The notes under the pieces were generated by a model, which did no database searches, was not told the DNA's origin, and worked only from the letters and a program-made list of their open reading frames with translations. Positions 1 through 7,171 of a stretch of DNA of 33,270 nucleotides are shown here, piece by piece. Numbering within the stretch: position 1 is the first letter of the stretch; each line of letters opens with the position of its first letter. The position numbers and the translations under genes were made by a program. Source of the stretch: Candidatus Odyssella sp. (GTDB lineage: Bacteria; Pseudomonadota; Alphaproteobacteria; Bin65); contig JAEULD010000082.1 of NCBI GenBank assembly GCA_016792765.1, forward strand, positions 1 through 33,270, written 5' to 3'.

Positions 1-1224
1 GCTCGCGGCGTAGACGTCGCCCATCGTGACGCCGCGCGGCGCCACGCCGCGCATGACGAACAGGTTGAGCCCGAACGGCGGCGAGATCGTCGCCATCTCC
101 ATGTTCAGCAGCATGATCGCGCCGAACCACACCGGGTCGTAGCCGAAGGCCTGGATCACCGGGAAGTAGATCGGCACCGTCAGCATCATGATCGACAGCG
201 GCTCCATGAACATCCCCAGGAAGATGAGGATGAGCTGCATGATGATGACGACGACGATCGGCGGCAGGCCGGTGGACGTGGCGAGGTCGGCGAGGCCGGA
301 GGTGGCGCCGGTAAAGGCGAGGATCTGCGAGAAGGCGGTGGAGCCGGTGATGATCATCAGCAGCATCACCGTGATGCGCATCGAGGAATACAGCGACTCC
401 TTGATCATGCGCCAGTTGAGACCGCCGTAGAGCGCCGCGAGCAGGAACGTTCCCGCGGCGCCGAGGGCCGCCGATTCCGTCGGCGTCGCCACGCCGAGGA
501 AGATCAGGCCCACGACCAGGAACATCACGAAGAACAGCGGGAAGATGTAGAGCAGCGTGTTGCGGATCTTCGTGCCGAGCGGGATCGGGGCGACCGGATA
601 GGCCGGCGCCAGATGCGGCTGCAACCAGCACCGGGCGACGATGTAGACCGCATAGGCGACCGACATCATGAGGCCCGGCACGATGATGGCGACGAGAAAG
701 TCGCCGACCGAGAACTGGCCGAGCGCCGCGAGCAGGACGCCGAGCGCGGAGGGCGGGATCATGATCGCGAGGCCGCCGGCGCCCATGATCGGGCCGAGCG
801 TCATCGCCTTGTGATAGCCGCGCTTCTCCATGTCGGGCACGAGCAGCTTGCCGAGCATCGCGGTGGCGGCCGAGCCCGAGCCGGTCAGCGCCGCGAACAC
901 CGTGCCGCCCGCCACCGACATCAGCGCGAGCCGGCCCGGCAGCCGCCCGAACCAGGAGTCGAGCACGTCCATCATCTTGGTGGCGATGCCGGATCGGAAC
1001 ATCACCTCGCCCATCAGGACGAACAGCGGCACCGAGACGATCGTGAAGTGGGTGACCGAGCCCGAGATCGAGAGGACGAGCTGCGTGAGCCCGGCGGCGC
1101 CGTTCCAGAAGATGTAGCAGCACACGACGTTGATCGCGAGGAACGCGAAGGCGATCGGCACGCCGACCGCCATCAGCGCCACGAAGGCGCCGAAGATGAT
1201 CGTCAGCGTGTAATACCATTCCAT
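1..1224 (-). CDS. dctM: TRAP transporter large permease DctM (3' end missing)
   Basis: The reverse strand reads open from an ATG at 1224 to the window edge: 408 codons with no stop, beginning MEWYYTLTIIFGAFVALMAV. Repeated long hydrophobic segments alternate with conserved DctM stretches such as the GSGSAATAMLGKLLVPDM region and MGAGGLAIMIPPSALGVLL. DctM is the 12-helix inner-membrane subunit that couples sodium entry to solute uptake. Family members are about 425-440 residues, so only a short C-terminal tail is missing. It starts 8 bp after the dctQ stop and is clearly the third gene of dctPQM. The substrate cannot be read from the sequence; organic acids are usual for the family. Confidence 0.93.
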   Translation of the reverse strand, partial: MEWYYTLTIIFGAFVALMAVGVPIAFAFLAINVVCCYIFWNGAAGLTQLVLSISGSVTHFTIVSVPLFVLMGEVMFRSGIATKMMDVLDSWFGRLPGRLALMSVAGGTVFAALTGSGSAATAMLGKLLVPDMEKRGYHKAMTLGPIMGAGGLAIMIPPSALGVLLAALGQFSVGDFLVAIIVPGLMMSVAYAVYIVARCWLQPHLAPAYPVAPIPLGTKIRNTLLYIFPLFFVMFLVVGLIFLGVATPTESAALGAAGTFLLAALYGGLNWRMIKESLYSSMRITVMLLMIITGSTAFSQILAFTGATSGLADLATSTGLPPIVVVIIMQLILIFLGMFMEPLSIMMLTVPIYFPVIQAFGYDPVWFGAIMLLNMEMATISPPFGLNLFVMRGVAPRGVTMGDVYAAS

Positions 1225-1232
1225 CGCGGCGG

Positions 1233-1742
1233 TCAGTGCGAAGGCTCGGCGCCGAAGTCGCGCCGGCGCGTCCAGTATTCCGCGAACAGGCGCGCGAAGC
1301 GGAACATCAGCAGCAGGCCTCCGGCCGGGATCACGACGATGATCATCCAGGTCGGAATGTCGATGCCGGTCGGCTTGAAGGCGCCGCGCATCATGGCGCT
1401 GTAGGTCGCGTGGGCGCCGAACCCCAGGAGGATCGCCGAGGTGAGCGCGCCCATCGCCGAGGAAATCAGCCCGCATATGCGGAGCGCGGCCGGCGAGAGG
1501 TATTGCAGCAGGATGTCGACGCGCACGTGCCCGCCGTGGCGCAGCACCCACGCCGCGCCGAGAAACGTGATCCAGAGCAGCGAGTACTCGGTGACTTCGA
1601 CGACCCAGGCGATCGGGCTGTTGAACCCGTAGCGCAGCAGCACTTCGGCACAGATCGAAACCGTGATGCCGACGAACAGCAGCGTCGCGCCGGCCGCGGC
1701 GATGTCTTCGCCCGCGGCGAGGATGCGCAGCAATCGGTTCAA
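1233..1742 (-). CDS. dctQ: TRAP transporter small permease DctQ
   Basis: 169 residues, the usual length for DctQ. About four hydrophobic segments are visible (roughly residues 15-37, 46-64, 85-107 and 128-150), with the family-typical stretch around EVTEYSLLWITFLGAAWVLR and the HVRVD motif that follows it. DctQ is the four-helix inner-membrane partner of DctM and is needed for transport. It lies between dctP and dctM; a strong GC hairpin (1771-1799) separates it from dctP, whereas dctM follows only 8 bp later. This arrangement suggests that the binding protein is made in excess of the two membrane subunits. Confidence 0.92.
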   Translation of the reverse strand: MNRLLRILAAGEDIAAAGATLLFVGITVSICAEVLLRYGFNSPIAWVVEVTEYSLLWITFLGAAWVLRHGGHVRVDILLQYLSPAALRICGLISSAMGALTSAILLGFGAHATYSAMMRGAFKPTGIDIPTWMIIVVIPAGGLLLMFRFARLFAEYWTRRRDFGAEPSH

Positions 1743-1770
1743 GCTCGATCCCCTGCCGCCGGAGCGCGGG

Positions 1771-1799
1771 CGGAGCGGCCGCGGAACGCGGCCGCTCCG
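1771..1799 (-). terminator. Intercistronic stem-loop between dctP and dctQ
   Basis: Perfect inverted repeat with 13-bp arms (1771-1783 and 1787-1799, CGGAGCGGCCGCG and its complement) and a 3-nt loop, directly after the dctP stop. There is no T-run on either side, so it is not a classical intrinsic terminator. It more likely stabilises the 3' end of the dctP message or attenuates read-through, giving more binding protein than permease. The structure is seen; the function is inferred. Confidence 0.6.
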
Positions 1800-1806
1800 T
1801 GTCCGC

Positions 1807-2769
1807 TCAGTTGCCGGTCGTCTTCTTCAGCTGCGCCAGAGCTTCGGGCGAAACGCGCTTGGCGATCGCGTCCCATTCCACGGTATAGGCGGTGTCGAGA
1901 TACTTCTTGCTCTCGGCATCGGAGAACTTCACGCGCGTGACGAGCGGCTCGAGCAGCTTCCACTCCTTCTCCTGCTCGCTCTTGAAATGCGCGATCATCT
2001 TCGGCTCGAACTCGGCGGTGGCGTCGACGATGGCCTTCTGAACGTCCGCCGGCAGGCCCTTCCACTTGTCGAGGTTCATGATCGCGCCGACGTTGCTCGC
2101 GCCGTAGAACGGCAGGTCGACGACGAACTTGATGTGCCGCGTCCAGCCGATCGAGCGCACGCCGAACACCGGCCAGCCGAGCCCGTCCACCGTGCCCTGC
2201 TCGAGCGCGGTGTAGGTTTCGGGCTGGTTGACGTTGACGGGGACCATGCCGAGCTCGCGCATCATGCGGTCGTAGAGCGAGCCGGTGCGCATCTTGAGGC
2301 CCTTGAGGCCGGCGAGATTCTCGGGCTTCTTCTTGAACCAGAGATAGAAATCGCCGTATTGCACGCGGCCGATGTAGCGCACGTTCACGCGCTCGTGCAC
2401 CTTCACCATGATGTCGTAGAAGCCCGAACTGCGCTCCTGGGTGGGGCTGAGCTTCGAGAGCACGAGCGCGGCCACTTCGGGCATCTGGTCGACGAAATCC
2501 GCCTCGGCCGAGAACAGCATGTCGATGACGCCGGTGCGCAGCGCGTTGAGCTGCTCGTAGCGGCCGATCACCTCGGGGCCGCCCACGTAGTTGACGCGGA
2601 ACTTGCCCTTGAGCTTCTCGTTGATGTGCGCGACCCAGGCATTGGCCTGCGCCATCACCGGGTGGTTCTTAGGGATGAAGCCGACCGCGCGCACGGTCGT
2701 CTCCGCGTGGGCACCGGCCGCGAGTGCGAGCGCGACGGCGGCGCCGGCGATGCCAGCGATCGTTTTCAT
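1807..2769 (-). CDS. dctP: TRAP transporter substrate-binding protein DctP
   Basis: 320 residues from the ATG at 2769. This start was chosen over an in-frame upstream one at 2817 because it is preceded by an AGGGAGG ribosome-binding site and opens directly into a signal peptide (MKTIAGIAGAAVALALAAGA, cleavage likely after AHA). The upstream start would also lie in the operator. DctP-family signatures are present: the LKGLKMR stretch with the arginine that normally binds the substrate carboxylate, then ETYTALEQGTVDGLGWP. It is a periplasmic binding protein delivering a solute, typically a mono- or dicarboxylate, to DctQM. It has its own promoter and operator just upstream, separate from the MmgE/PrpD gene that ends at 2865. 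Confidence 0.93.
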   Translation of the reverse strand: MKTIAGIAGAAVALALAAGAHAETTVRAVGFIPKNHPVMAQANAWVAHINEKLKGKFRVNYVGGPEVIGRYEQLNALRTGVIDMLFSAEADFVDQMPEVAALVLSKLSPTQERSSGFYDIMVKVHERVNVRYIGRVQYGDFYLWFKKKPENLAGLKGLKMRTGSLYDRMMRELGMVPVNVNQPETYTALEQGTVDGLGWPVFGVRSIGWTRHIKFVVDLPFYGASNVGAIMNLDKWKGLPADVQKAIVDATAEFEPKMIAHFKSEQEKEWKLLEPLVTRVKFSDAESKKYLDTAYTVEWDAIAKRVSPEALAQLKKTTGN

Positions 2770-2816
2770 GCGAGTCCCTCCCTGCGCGAGGCGGCGCTGT
2801 CCGGCCGCCCGCTCCA

Positions 2817-2837
2817 TTACCGAATGACGTTCGGTAA
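2817..2837. promoter_or_regulatory. Palindromic operator in the dctP promoter
   Basis: Perfect inverted repeat TTACCGAA-N5-TTCGGTAA centred at 2827. It begins two bases past the -10 box of the dctP promoter and covers the expected transcription start, the standard place for a repressor site. Its core TACCGA-N7-TCGGTA is identical in half-site and spacing to the inverted repeat in front of the tetR gene (22858-22884). I infer that the TetR-family protein encoded at 22914 binds both. Confidence 0.65.
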
Positions 2838-2838
2838 A

Positions 2839-2868
2839 ACTCTAGGCATTGGCCGGCCGCGCGGTCAA
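2839..2868 (-). promoter_or_regulatory. Sigma-70-type promoter of dctPQM
   Basis: On the minus strand TTGACC (2868-2863), an 18-bp spacer and TAGAGT (2844-2839). The -35 box overlaps the stop codon of the upstream MmgE/PrpD gene, and the operator palindrome lies immediately downstream of the -10. Matches to consensus are 5/6 and 4/6. Prediction by eye only. Confidence 0.45.
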
Positions 2869-4238
2869 GGCGAAGCCGGCGCGTTCGTGCGCAGCAGGGC
2901 CGCGATCGCGGCCGGGTCGGGCGCGCGCAGCGCCAGAATGCGCTCCGCGGCCTGCCGGGCGCGCACGGTGCCCAGCACGGGGGCGGCGTTGGCTACGAAC
3001 TTGGCCGCGACGCGGCCGGGGTCGGGCGCCGCGGAATCGGCGGCGGCGGTCAGCGTCGCGCCCGATTGCGTGCGAATCGTCAGGCGGGCATCGAAGCCGC
3101 GGCCCATCGCCGCGTCCGGCTCGTGCACGACGCGCGCCGCGAGCGCGCGCAGGCCGGGCCGCTCGCGCCGCTCGGCCGAGAGCGCGGCGAGCGTCACCTC
3201 GCCCTCGGCCAGCGCATGCGCGACCATGAACGGCAGGCTTGCGATGGCGTCGAGTTCGGTCGCAGGCGCTATGCGTGCGGCGCGCGGCTCGCACACGATG
3301 GGCACCGCCCACGGCGCGATCGCGCAGCGCGCTTCGGCGACGTCGTCCGCGGCCAGCGCGTGCTCGCGGCGCAGCGCGAGCGCGGCGTCGATATAGGGCT
3401 GGATCACGTGCGCGCACGGATAATACTTGAACTGCGCGGCGCCGCCGCGCCACTCGGCGCCGAGCCCGCGCGTCAGCGCGGCGAGGTCGGGCGTTTCGCC
3501 GTGCAGCAGCGCCGCGAACAGGCCGGCGGCGCCGTCGAGCGCCGCGTGCGGTCCGCGGAAGCCGCGCGCGGCGAGGCCGGCGGCCGCGATGCCGCCCTGC
3601 GCCGCCCAGCCGGTGTGCAGCCATTTCGACCAGGCGCCGTCGGCCTGGAACGCCATGAGCCCGCCCGCCATGCTGGCGGCGAGGCCGATCGCCGACGCGG
3701 TCTCGGCGGCGGACAGCCGCTGCACGCGCGCCGCCGCGGCGGCCGCGGCGATCGGGCCGACGATGCCGGTCGCGTGCAGGCCGCGGGCGTGGAACCGCCG
3801 CCCGGCCGCCCCGCCGAGGCGGGCCGCCACCTCGTAGCCGGCGGCGATCGCGGCGCCGGCGTCCTCGCCGGCGGCGTGCGCCGCTTCGCCGGCCGCGAGC
3901 GCGGCCGACACCACGACGCTGCCCGGATGCACGACCGAATCGGTGAACGTGTCGTCGAAGTCGCGGCAATGCGCGGCCACGCCGTGCACGAGCGCCGCGC
4001 GCGAGGCCGGCAGGCGCGCCGCCCGGAACCAGAGCGCCGCGGCCCCGGCGCCGCCCTCGGATTCGGCGAAGCCCAGCGCCGCGCACACCGCGTCGGTCGC
4101 CGAACCGGCGGCGACGAGGCCGGCCGTGTCGAGCACGCGCAGCGGCACGAGCGCGCGCTGCGCCTCCGGCACGGCGCGCCAGTCGAGCGCCGCGCACCAG
4201 GCCGCCAGCTCGGTCAGCGCGGAGGGCGCGCCTCTCAC
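2865..4238 (-). CDS. MmgE/PrpD family protein
   Basis: 457 residues starting at a GTG whose last two bases form part of the TGA of the preceding gene (GTGA overlap), so the two are translationally coupled. MmgE/PrpD features are visible: the HGVAAHCRDFDDTF segment with the family Asp-Asp pair, HPGSVVVSAALAAGE, RFHARGLHATGIVGP, SKWLHTGWAAQGG and KYYPCAHVIQPYIDAA. The family includes 2-methylcitrate dehydratase, cis-aconitate decarboxylase and an iminodisuccinate epimerase; members are cytoplasmic and cofactor-free, acting on di- or tricarboxylic acids. The exact reaction here is unknown. Its pairing with a maleylacetate-reductase-like gene and proximity to a TRAP acid transporter suggest processing of a short acid from ring cleavage. 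Very alanine-rich, as are its neighbours. Confidence 0.88.
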   Translation of the reverse strand: MRGAPSALTELAAWCAALDWRAVPEAQRALVPLRVLDTAGLVAAGSATDAVCAALGFAESEGGAGAAALWFRAARLPASRAALVHGVAAHCRDFDDTFTDSVVHPGSVVVSAALAAGEAAHAAGEDAGAAIAAGYEVAARLGGAAGRRFHARGLHATGIVGPIAAAAAAARVQRLSAAETASAIGLAASMAGGLMAFQADGAWSKWLHTGWAAQGGIAAAGLAARGFRGPHAALDGAAGLFAALLHGETPDLAALTRGLGAEWRGGAAQFKYYPCAHVIQPYIDAALALRREHALAADDVAEARCAIAPWAVPIVCEPRAARIAPATELDAIASLPFMVAHALAEGEVTLAALSAERRERPGLRALAARVVHEPDAAMGRGFDARLTIRTQSGATLTAAADSAAPDPGRVAAKFVANAAPVLGTVRARQAAERILALRAPDPAAIAALLRTNAPASP

Positions 4239-5395
4239 AGCGCGCCGCGCAGCAGCGCCTCGACGTCGGCGGCCGTCACCGGCATCGGCACGTTGGCCAT
4301 CATGTAGTCGCCCATCGTCTGCGCCGCGATGCCGGGCAGATCCGCCGCGGCGACGCCGACCTCGCCGAGGCGCTGCGGCAGCGGCAGGCGGCGCAGCAGC
4401 GCCTCCATCGCGCGCGCCGCGTCTTCGGGCGAGCCGTCCGGCGCGCAGCCGAGCGCCTCGAGCACATAGGCCTTCTCGGCGCCGATCGCCGGCAGCAGCA
4501 GGCGCAGCGCCGGCGCCAGCAGGATGCCGTGCGAGATGCCGTGCTGCAGCCCGTAGCGGCCCCCGACGACGTGGCCGATCGCGTGCACGACCGAGACCAT
4601 CGCGTTGATCGAGGCGGTGCCCGACATGATCGACGCCATCATGCAGTCGGCGCGCGCCGCGAGATCGTGCGGCGCCTCCACGCTGCGCGGCAGCGCCGTG
4701 CGCAGCAGGCGCGCCGCGTGCAGCGCGAGGCCCACCGAAATCGGGTGGCGATGCTTCGAGTAAAGCGTCTCGATCGCGCGCGCCACGGCGGTCATGCCGG
4801 TGGCGGCGGTGAGCGCGGGCGCCGCGTGCACGGCCAGCTCGGGATCGAGCACGGTCGCCTCGGGCACCATGCGCTCGTCCCAGAACAGCAGCTTCTTCTT
4901 GGCGGCGGGGTCGCGGATCCCGGCCGTCGGCATCACGTCGCTGGCCGAACCGGCCGTCGTCGGCACCGCGATGTGGAAGATCGGCGAGGGCGGCATCGGC
5001 GCGCGCTCCATCGAGCCCTTCGCGCCGAAATCGATCACGTAGGGCGCGAATTCGCCGCCGGTGGCCGCCAGCAGGACCACGCCCTTGCCGGCGTCGATCG
5101 TGCTGCCGCCGCCGACCGAGATCGCGCAATCCGCGTTCATCGCCTTCAGCGCCGCCGCCGCCGCGACGACGGAGGCATAGGGCGTGTGCGCGGGCACCTC
5201 GGCGAACACCCCGGCATAGAGCGGCCCGAGCGCCGCCTTCACCGCCGGCAGGATCGGCCCGCCGGCGACGCTCTTGCCGCAGATCACGCCCGCGCGCTTC
5301 GCGCCGAGCTCGCCCATGAGGCGCGGCAGCGCGCGCACCGAGCCCGGCCCGAAACAGACGCGCTTCGGCCAGTCGCGGATCAGTCCGGAATACAT
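4235..5395 (-). CDS. Iron-alcohol-dehydrogenase / maleylacetate-reductase family protein with altered metal site
   Basis: 386 residues from the ATG at 5395, preceded by GAGGGGGAA. It has the group III dehydrogenase fold marks: GGGS (95-98) for NAD(P) binding, PTTAGSASDV (145-154) and the histidine cluster H271, H275, H285. In iron-dependent members the motif GxDAxxHAxE supplies an Asp and a His ligand; here it reads GMTAVARAIE, so T202 and R206 replace both. Maleylacetate reductases also lose the Asp but generally keep the His. I infer a metal-independent NAD(P)H reductase close to maleylacetate reductase; the substrate is uncertain. It is coupled to the MmgE/PrpD gene by a GTGA overlap. Confidence 0.85.
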   Translation of the reverse strand: MYSGLIRDWPKRVCFGPGSVRALPRLMGELGAKRAGVICGKSVAGGPILPAVKAALGPLYAGVFAEVPAHTPYASVVAAAAALKAMNADCAISVGGGSTIDAGKGVVLLAATGGEFAPYVIDFGAKGSMERAPMPPSPIFHIAVPTTAGSASDVMPTAGIRDPAAKKKLLFWDERMVPEATVLDPELAVHAAPALTAATGMTAVARAIETLYSKHRHPISVGLALHAARLLRTALPRSVEAPHDLAARADCMMASIMSGTASINAMVSVVHAIGHVVGGRYGLQHGISHGILLAPALRLLLPAIGAEKAYVLEALGCAPDGSPEDAARAMEALLRRLPLPQRLGEVGVAAADLPGIAAQTMGDYMMANVPMPVTAADVEALLRGAL

Positions 5396-5458
5396 GCGCG
5401 TTCCCCCTCGCCGGGCACTATGAACGAAGCCCGCGCGGAGGCACAATGCCGCTTCCTC

Positions 5459-5677
5459 ATGCCCCCTGCGACGACGATGCTGCCCGATCCCGAAACGCTG
5501 GCGCGCAAGCTCGCGGACATTCTCGGCGGAACGCCCGACCGCGCGCTGGCCGAGCGGCTGCTCGCGCTGTGCGGCGCGCAGCTCGCGGCGGCGCGGCCAG
5601 CGCTCGACGGCGTCGACCCCATGGACGTGCCCGAGCATCACGCCGCGGCGCTCTGCGAGCTCGCCCGGAATGGATGA
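5459..5677 (+). CDS. Small GatC/AtzG-like amidase partner (tentative)
   Basis: Short helical protein of 72 residues from this ATG, overlapping the start of the next amidase (ATGGATGA at 5670-5677). In-frame starts also exist at 5420 (85 aa) and 5477 (66 aa). I avoid 5420 because it leaves only 24 bp to the divergent gene at 5395. The sequence PDPETLARKLADILGG, a second helix, then GVDPMDVPEH recalls the two-helix-plus-acidic-tail layout of GatC and of AtzG, a small protein that partners the amidase AtzE. That comparison is by eye and no strict motif exists. Tight overlap with an amidase gene is the strongest argument. None of the starts has a well-placed ribosome-binding site. Confidence 0.55.
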   Translation: MPPATTMLPDPETLARKLADILGGTPDRALAERLLALCGAQLAAARPALDGVDPMDVPEHHAAALCELARNG

Positions 5678-7118
5678 ATTGCTCGACGGCGGCATCGCCG
5701 CGGCCGCGCGCGCGATGGCGCGCGGCGCGGTTTCGGCGCGCGAGCTGACGTCGGCGGCGCTGGCGCGGATCGCCGCGCGAGACGGCGCGCTGCGCGCGTT
5801 CTTGAGGGTCGAGGGCGAGAGCGCGCTCGCCGCCGCCGACGAGCGCGACCGCGAGCGCCGCGCCGGCCGGGTGCGCGGCCCGCTGCACGGCATTCCGGTC
5901 GCGCGCAAGGACATGTTCGACCGCGCCGGCCGCGCCGCCAGCTGCGGGTCGCGCGGCGCCGCGGCGGCGGCGCGCGAGACGGCGGCGTGCCTCGCGCGGC
6001 TCGACGCGGCCGGCGCCGTCGATCTCGGCGCGCTCAACATGTCGGAATTCGCGTTCCATCCGCACGGGCTCAACGCGCTGGCCGGCCCGGCGCGCAACCC
6101 GTGGGATCCGGCGCGGGCCGCGGGCGGCTCCTCGGGCGGGTCGGCGGCGGCGCTCGCCGCGGGCTTCGTCTTCGGCAGCATGGGCTCCGACAGCGGCGGC
6201 TCGATCCGCCATCCGGCGGCGCAGTGCGGCGTCGTCGGCCTGCTGCCGACGCGCGGCACGCTCAGCCGCCACGGCATGATGCGTTCGAGCCCGTCGCTCG
6301 ACGCGGCCGGGCCGATGGCGCGCTCGGCCGAGGATTGCGCGCTGATCCACGCCGCGGTGGCCGGGCCCGATCCGCGCGATCCGGATTGCGTTCTGCCGAC
6401 GGCGGCGGCCGCCGTGCCGGACGCGCCGGCGCTGCGCGGGCGCACGATCGCGCGGCTCGGCGACGCGCCGCTCGCGTCGATCTCGGGCGAAGCGCGGCTG
6501 GCCTACGAAGCGGCGGCCGAAGCGCTCCGCGCCGGCGGCGCCGCGCTGGTCGCAACCGAGCTGCCGGCGTGGGACGCGCTCAACGCGCTGGCCGCGATCG
6601 TGTTCGCGAGCGAAGTCGCCGCCACGCACCGGCGGCGCCTCGCCGCCGAGCCCGAAGCCTATTCGCCGGAGGTGCGCGAGCGCATGGCGGCCGGCTTCGT
6701 CCATCCCGCCGCCGACTATCTCGACGCGCTCCGCGTTCGCGCGCGGATGACGCGCCTGTTCGTCGAGGCCGTGTTCGCGCGCGCCGACGCGCTGCTGCTG
6801 CCGGCCGCGCCCGACGTGGCGCCGCGCCTCGACGAGGTGATGCCCGGCGCCGCCCCGCGCCGCTACGATGCCGGCGCCTTCACGCTGGCGACGCCGGCCG
6901 ATCCCGGCCGTTTCACGCGCGCCTTCAACTATCTCGGCCTGCCGGCGCTCGCCGTGCCGGCCGGGTTCTCGCGCGCGGGGCTGCCGCTCGGCGTGCAGCT
7001 CGCCGGCCGCCCGCTGTCCGAGCCGGCGCTGTTCGCGATCGGCGCCGCGTTCCAGCGGATTACCGGCCACCACGCCCGCCGCCCGGACCGGCGCGCCGCG
7101 GACGGCGCGCGCGCTTGA
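5670..7118 (+). CDS. Amidase-signature enzyme (AtzE/GatA-like)
   Basis: 482 residues. The Ser-cisSer-Lys triad of the amidase-signature family is intact: K80 in PVARKDMFD, S154 in AGGSSGGSAAA and S178 in DSGGSIRHPA. These enzymes hydrolyse carboxamides to acid plus ammonia through an acyl-serine intermediate. The upstream small GatC/AtzG-like gene overlaps its start, a pairing known for GatC-GatA and AtzG-AtzE, so it may need the small subunit for folding or activity. It is not the only GatA-type protein in the window, and nothing indicates a role in tRNA amidation; catabolic amide hydrolysis fits the neighbourhood better. Its stop codon lies inside the -35 box proposed for the next gene. Confidence 0.9.
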   Translation: MDELLDGGIAAAARAMARGAVSARELTSAALARIAARDGALRAFLRVEGESALAAADERDRERRAGRVRGPLHGIPVARKDMFDRAGRAASCGSRGAAAAARETAACLARLDAAGAVDLGALNMSEFAFHPHGLNALAGPARNPWDPARAAGGSSGGSAAALAAGFVFGSMGSDSGGSIRHPAAQCGVVGLLPTRGTLSRHGMMRSSPSLDAAGPMARSAEDCALIHAAVAGPDPRDPDCVLPTAAAAVPDAPALRGRTIARLGDAPLASISGEARLAYEAAAEALRAGGAALVATELPAWDALNALAAIVFASEVAATHRRRLAAEPEAYSPEVRERMAAGFVHPAADYLDALRVRARMTRLFVEAVFARADALLLPAAPDVAPRLDEVMPGAAPRRYDAGAFTLATPADPGRFTRAFNYLGLPALAVPAGFSRAGLPLGVQLAGRPLSEPALFAIGAAFQRITGHHARRPDRRAADGARA

Positions 7119-7144
7119 CCGCGGCGGCGGCCGGCCCCTACGCT
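7115..7144 (+). promoter_or_regulatory. Putative promoter of the DHODH-like gene
   Basis: TTGACC (7115-7120), an 18-bp spacer and TACGCT (7139-7144). The -10 is weak (3/6), but the arrangement copies the dctP promoter: same -35 hexamer, same spacing, -35 overlapping the stop codon of the upstream gene, and a palindrome over the expected start site. Confidence 0.35.
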
Positions 7145-7157
7145 GAACGTCGTTCAG
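7143..7157. promoter_or_regulatory. Palindrome CTGAACG-T-CGTTCAG upstream of the DHODH-like gene
   Basis: Perfect 7-bp inverted repeat around one central base, 14 bp before the ATG at 7172. Aligned on their centres, it matches the dctP operator at 12 of 17 positions (by hand). It is a candidate operator, perhaps a degenerate site for the same TetR protein or the site of a related regulator. Confidence 0.45.
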
Positions 7158-7171
7158 TTTTGGGACCCGCC

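Noticed and set aside
613..4307. Long plus-strand open frames opposite dctM, dctQ, dctP, MmgE/PrpD (for example 613-1404, 1663-3396, 3066-4307)
   Set aside because: They are Arg/His/Ala-rich antisense shadows produced by GC-rich codon bias; the minus-strand frames carry clear protein-family motifs.
5396..5440. Possible TetR half-site near CGTTCATAG upstream of the Fe-ADH gene
   Set aside because: Only one half resembles the 7143-7157 palindrome; there is no facing half-site at the right spacing.
5446..5748. Plus-strand frame with a GGAGG five bases ahead of its ATG
   Set aside because: The product is a low-complexity Arg/Ala string crossing the amidase start in another frame; the small GatC/AtzG-like frame has a more protein-like composition.
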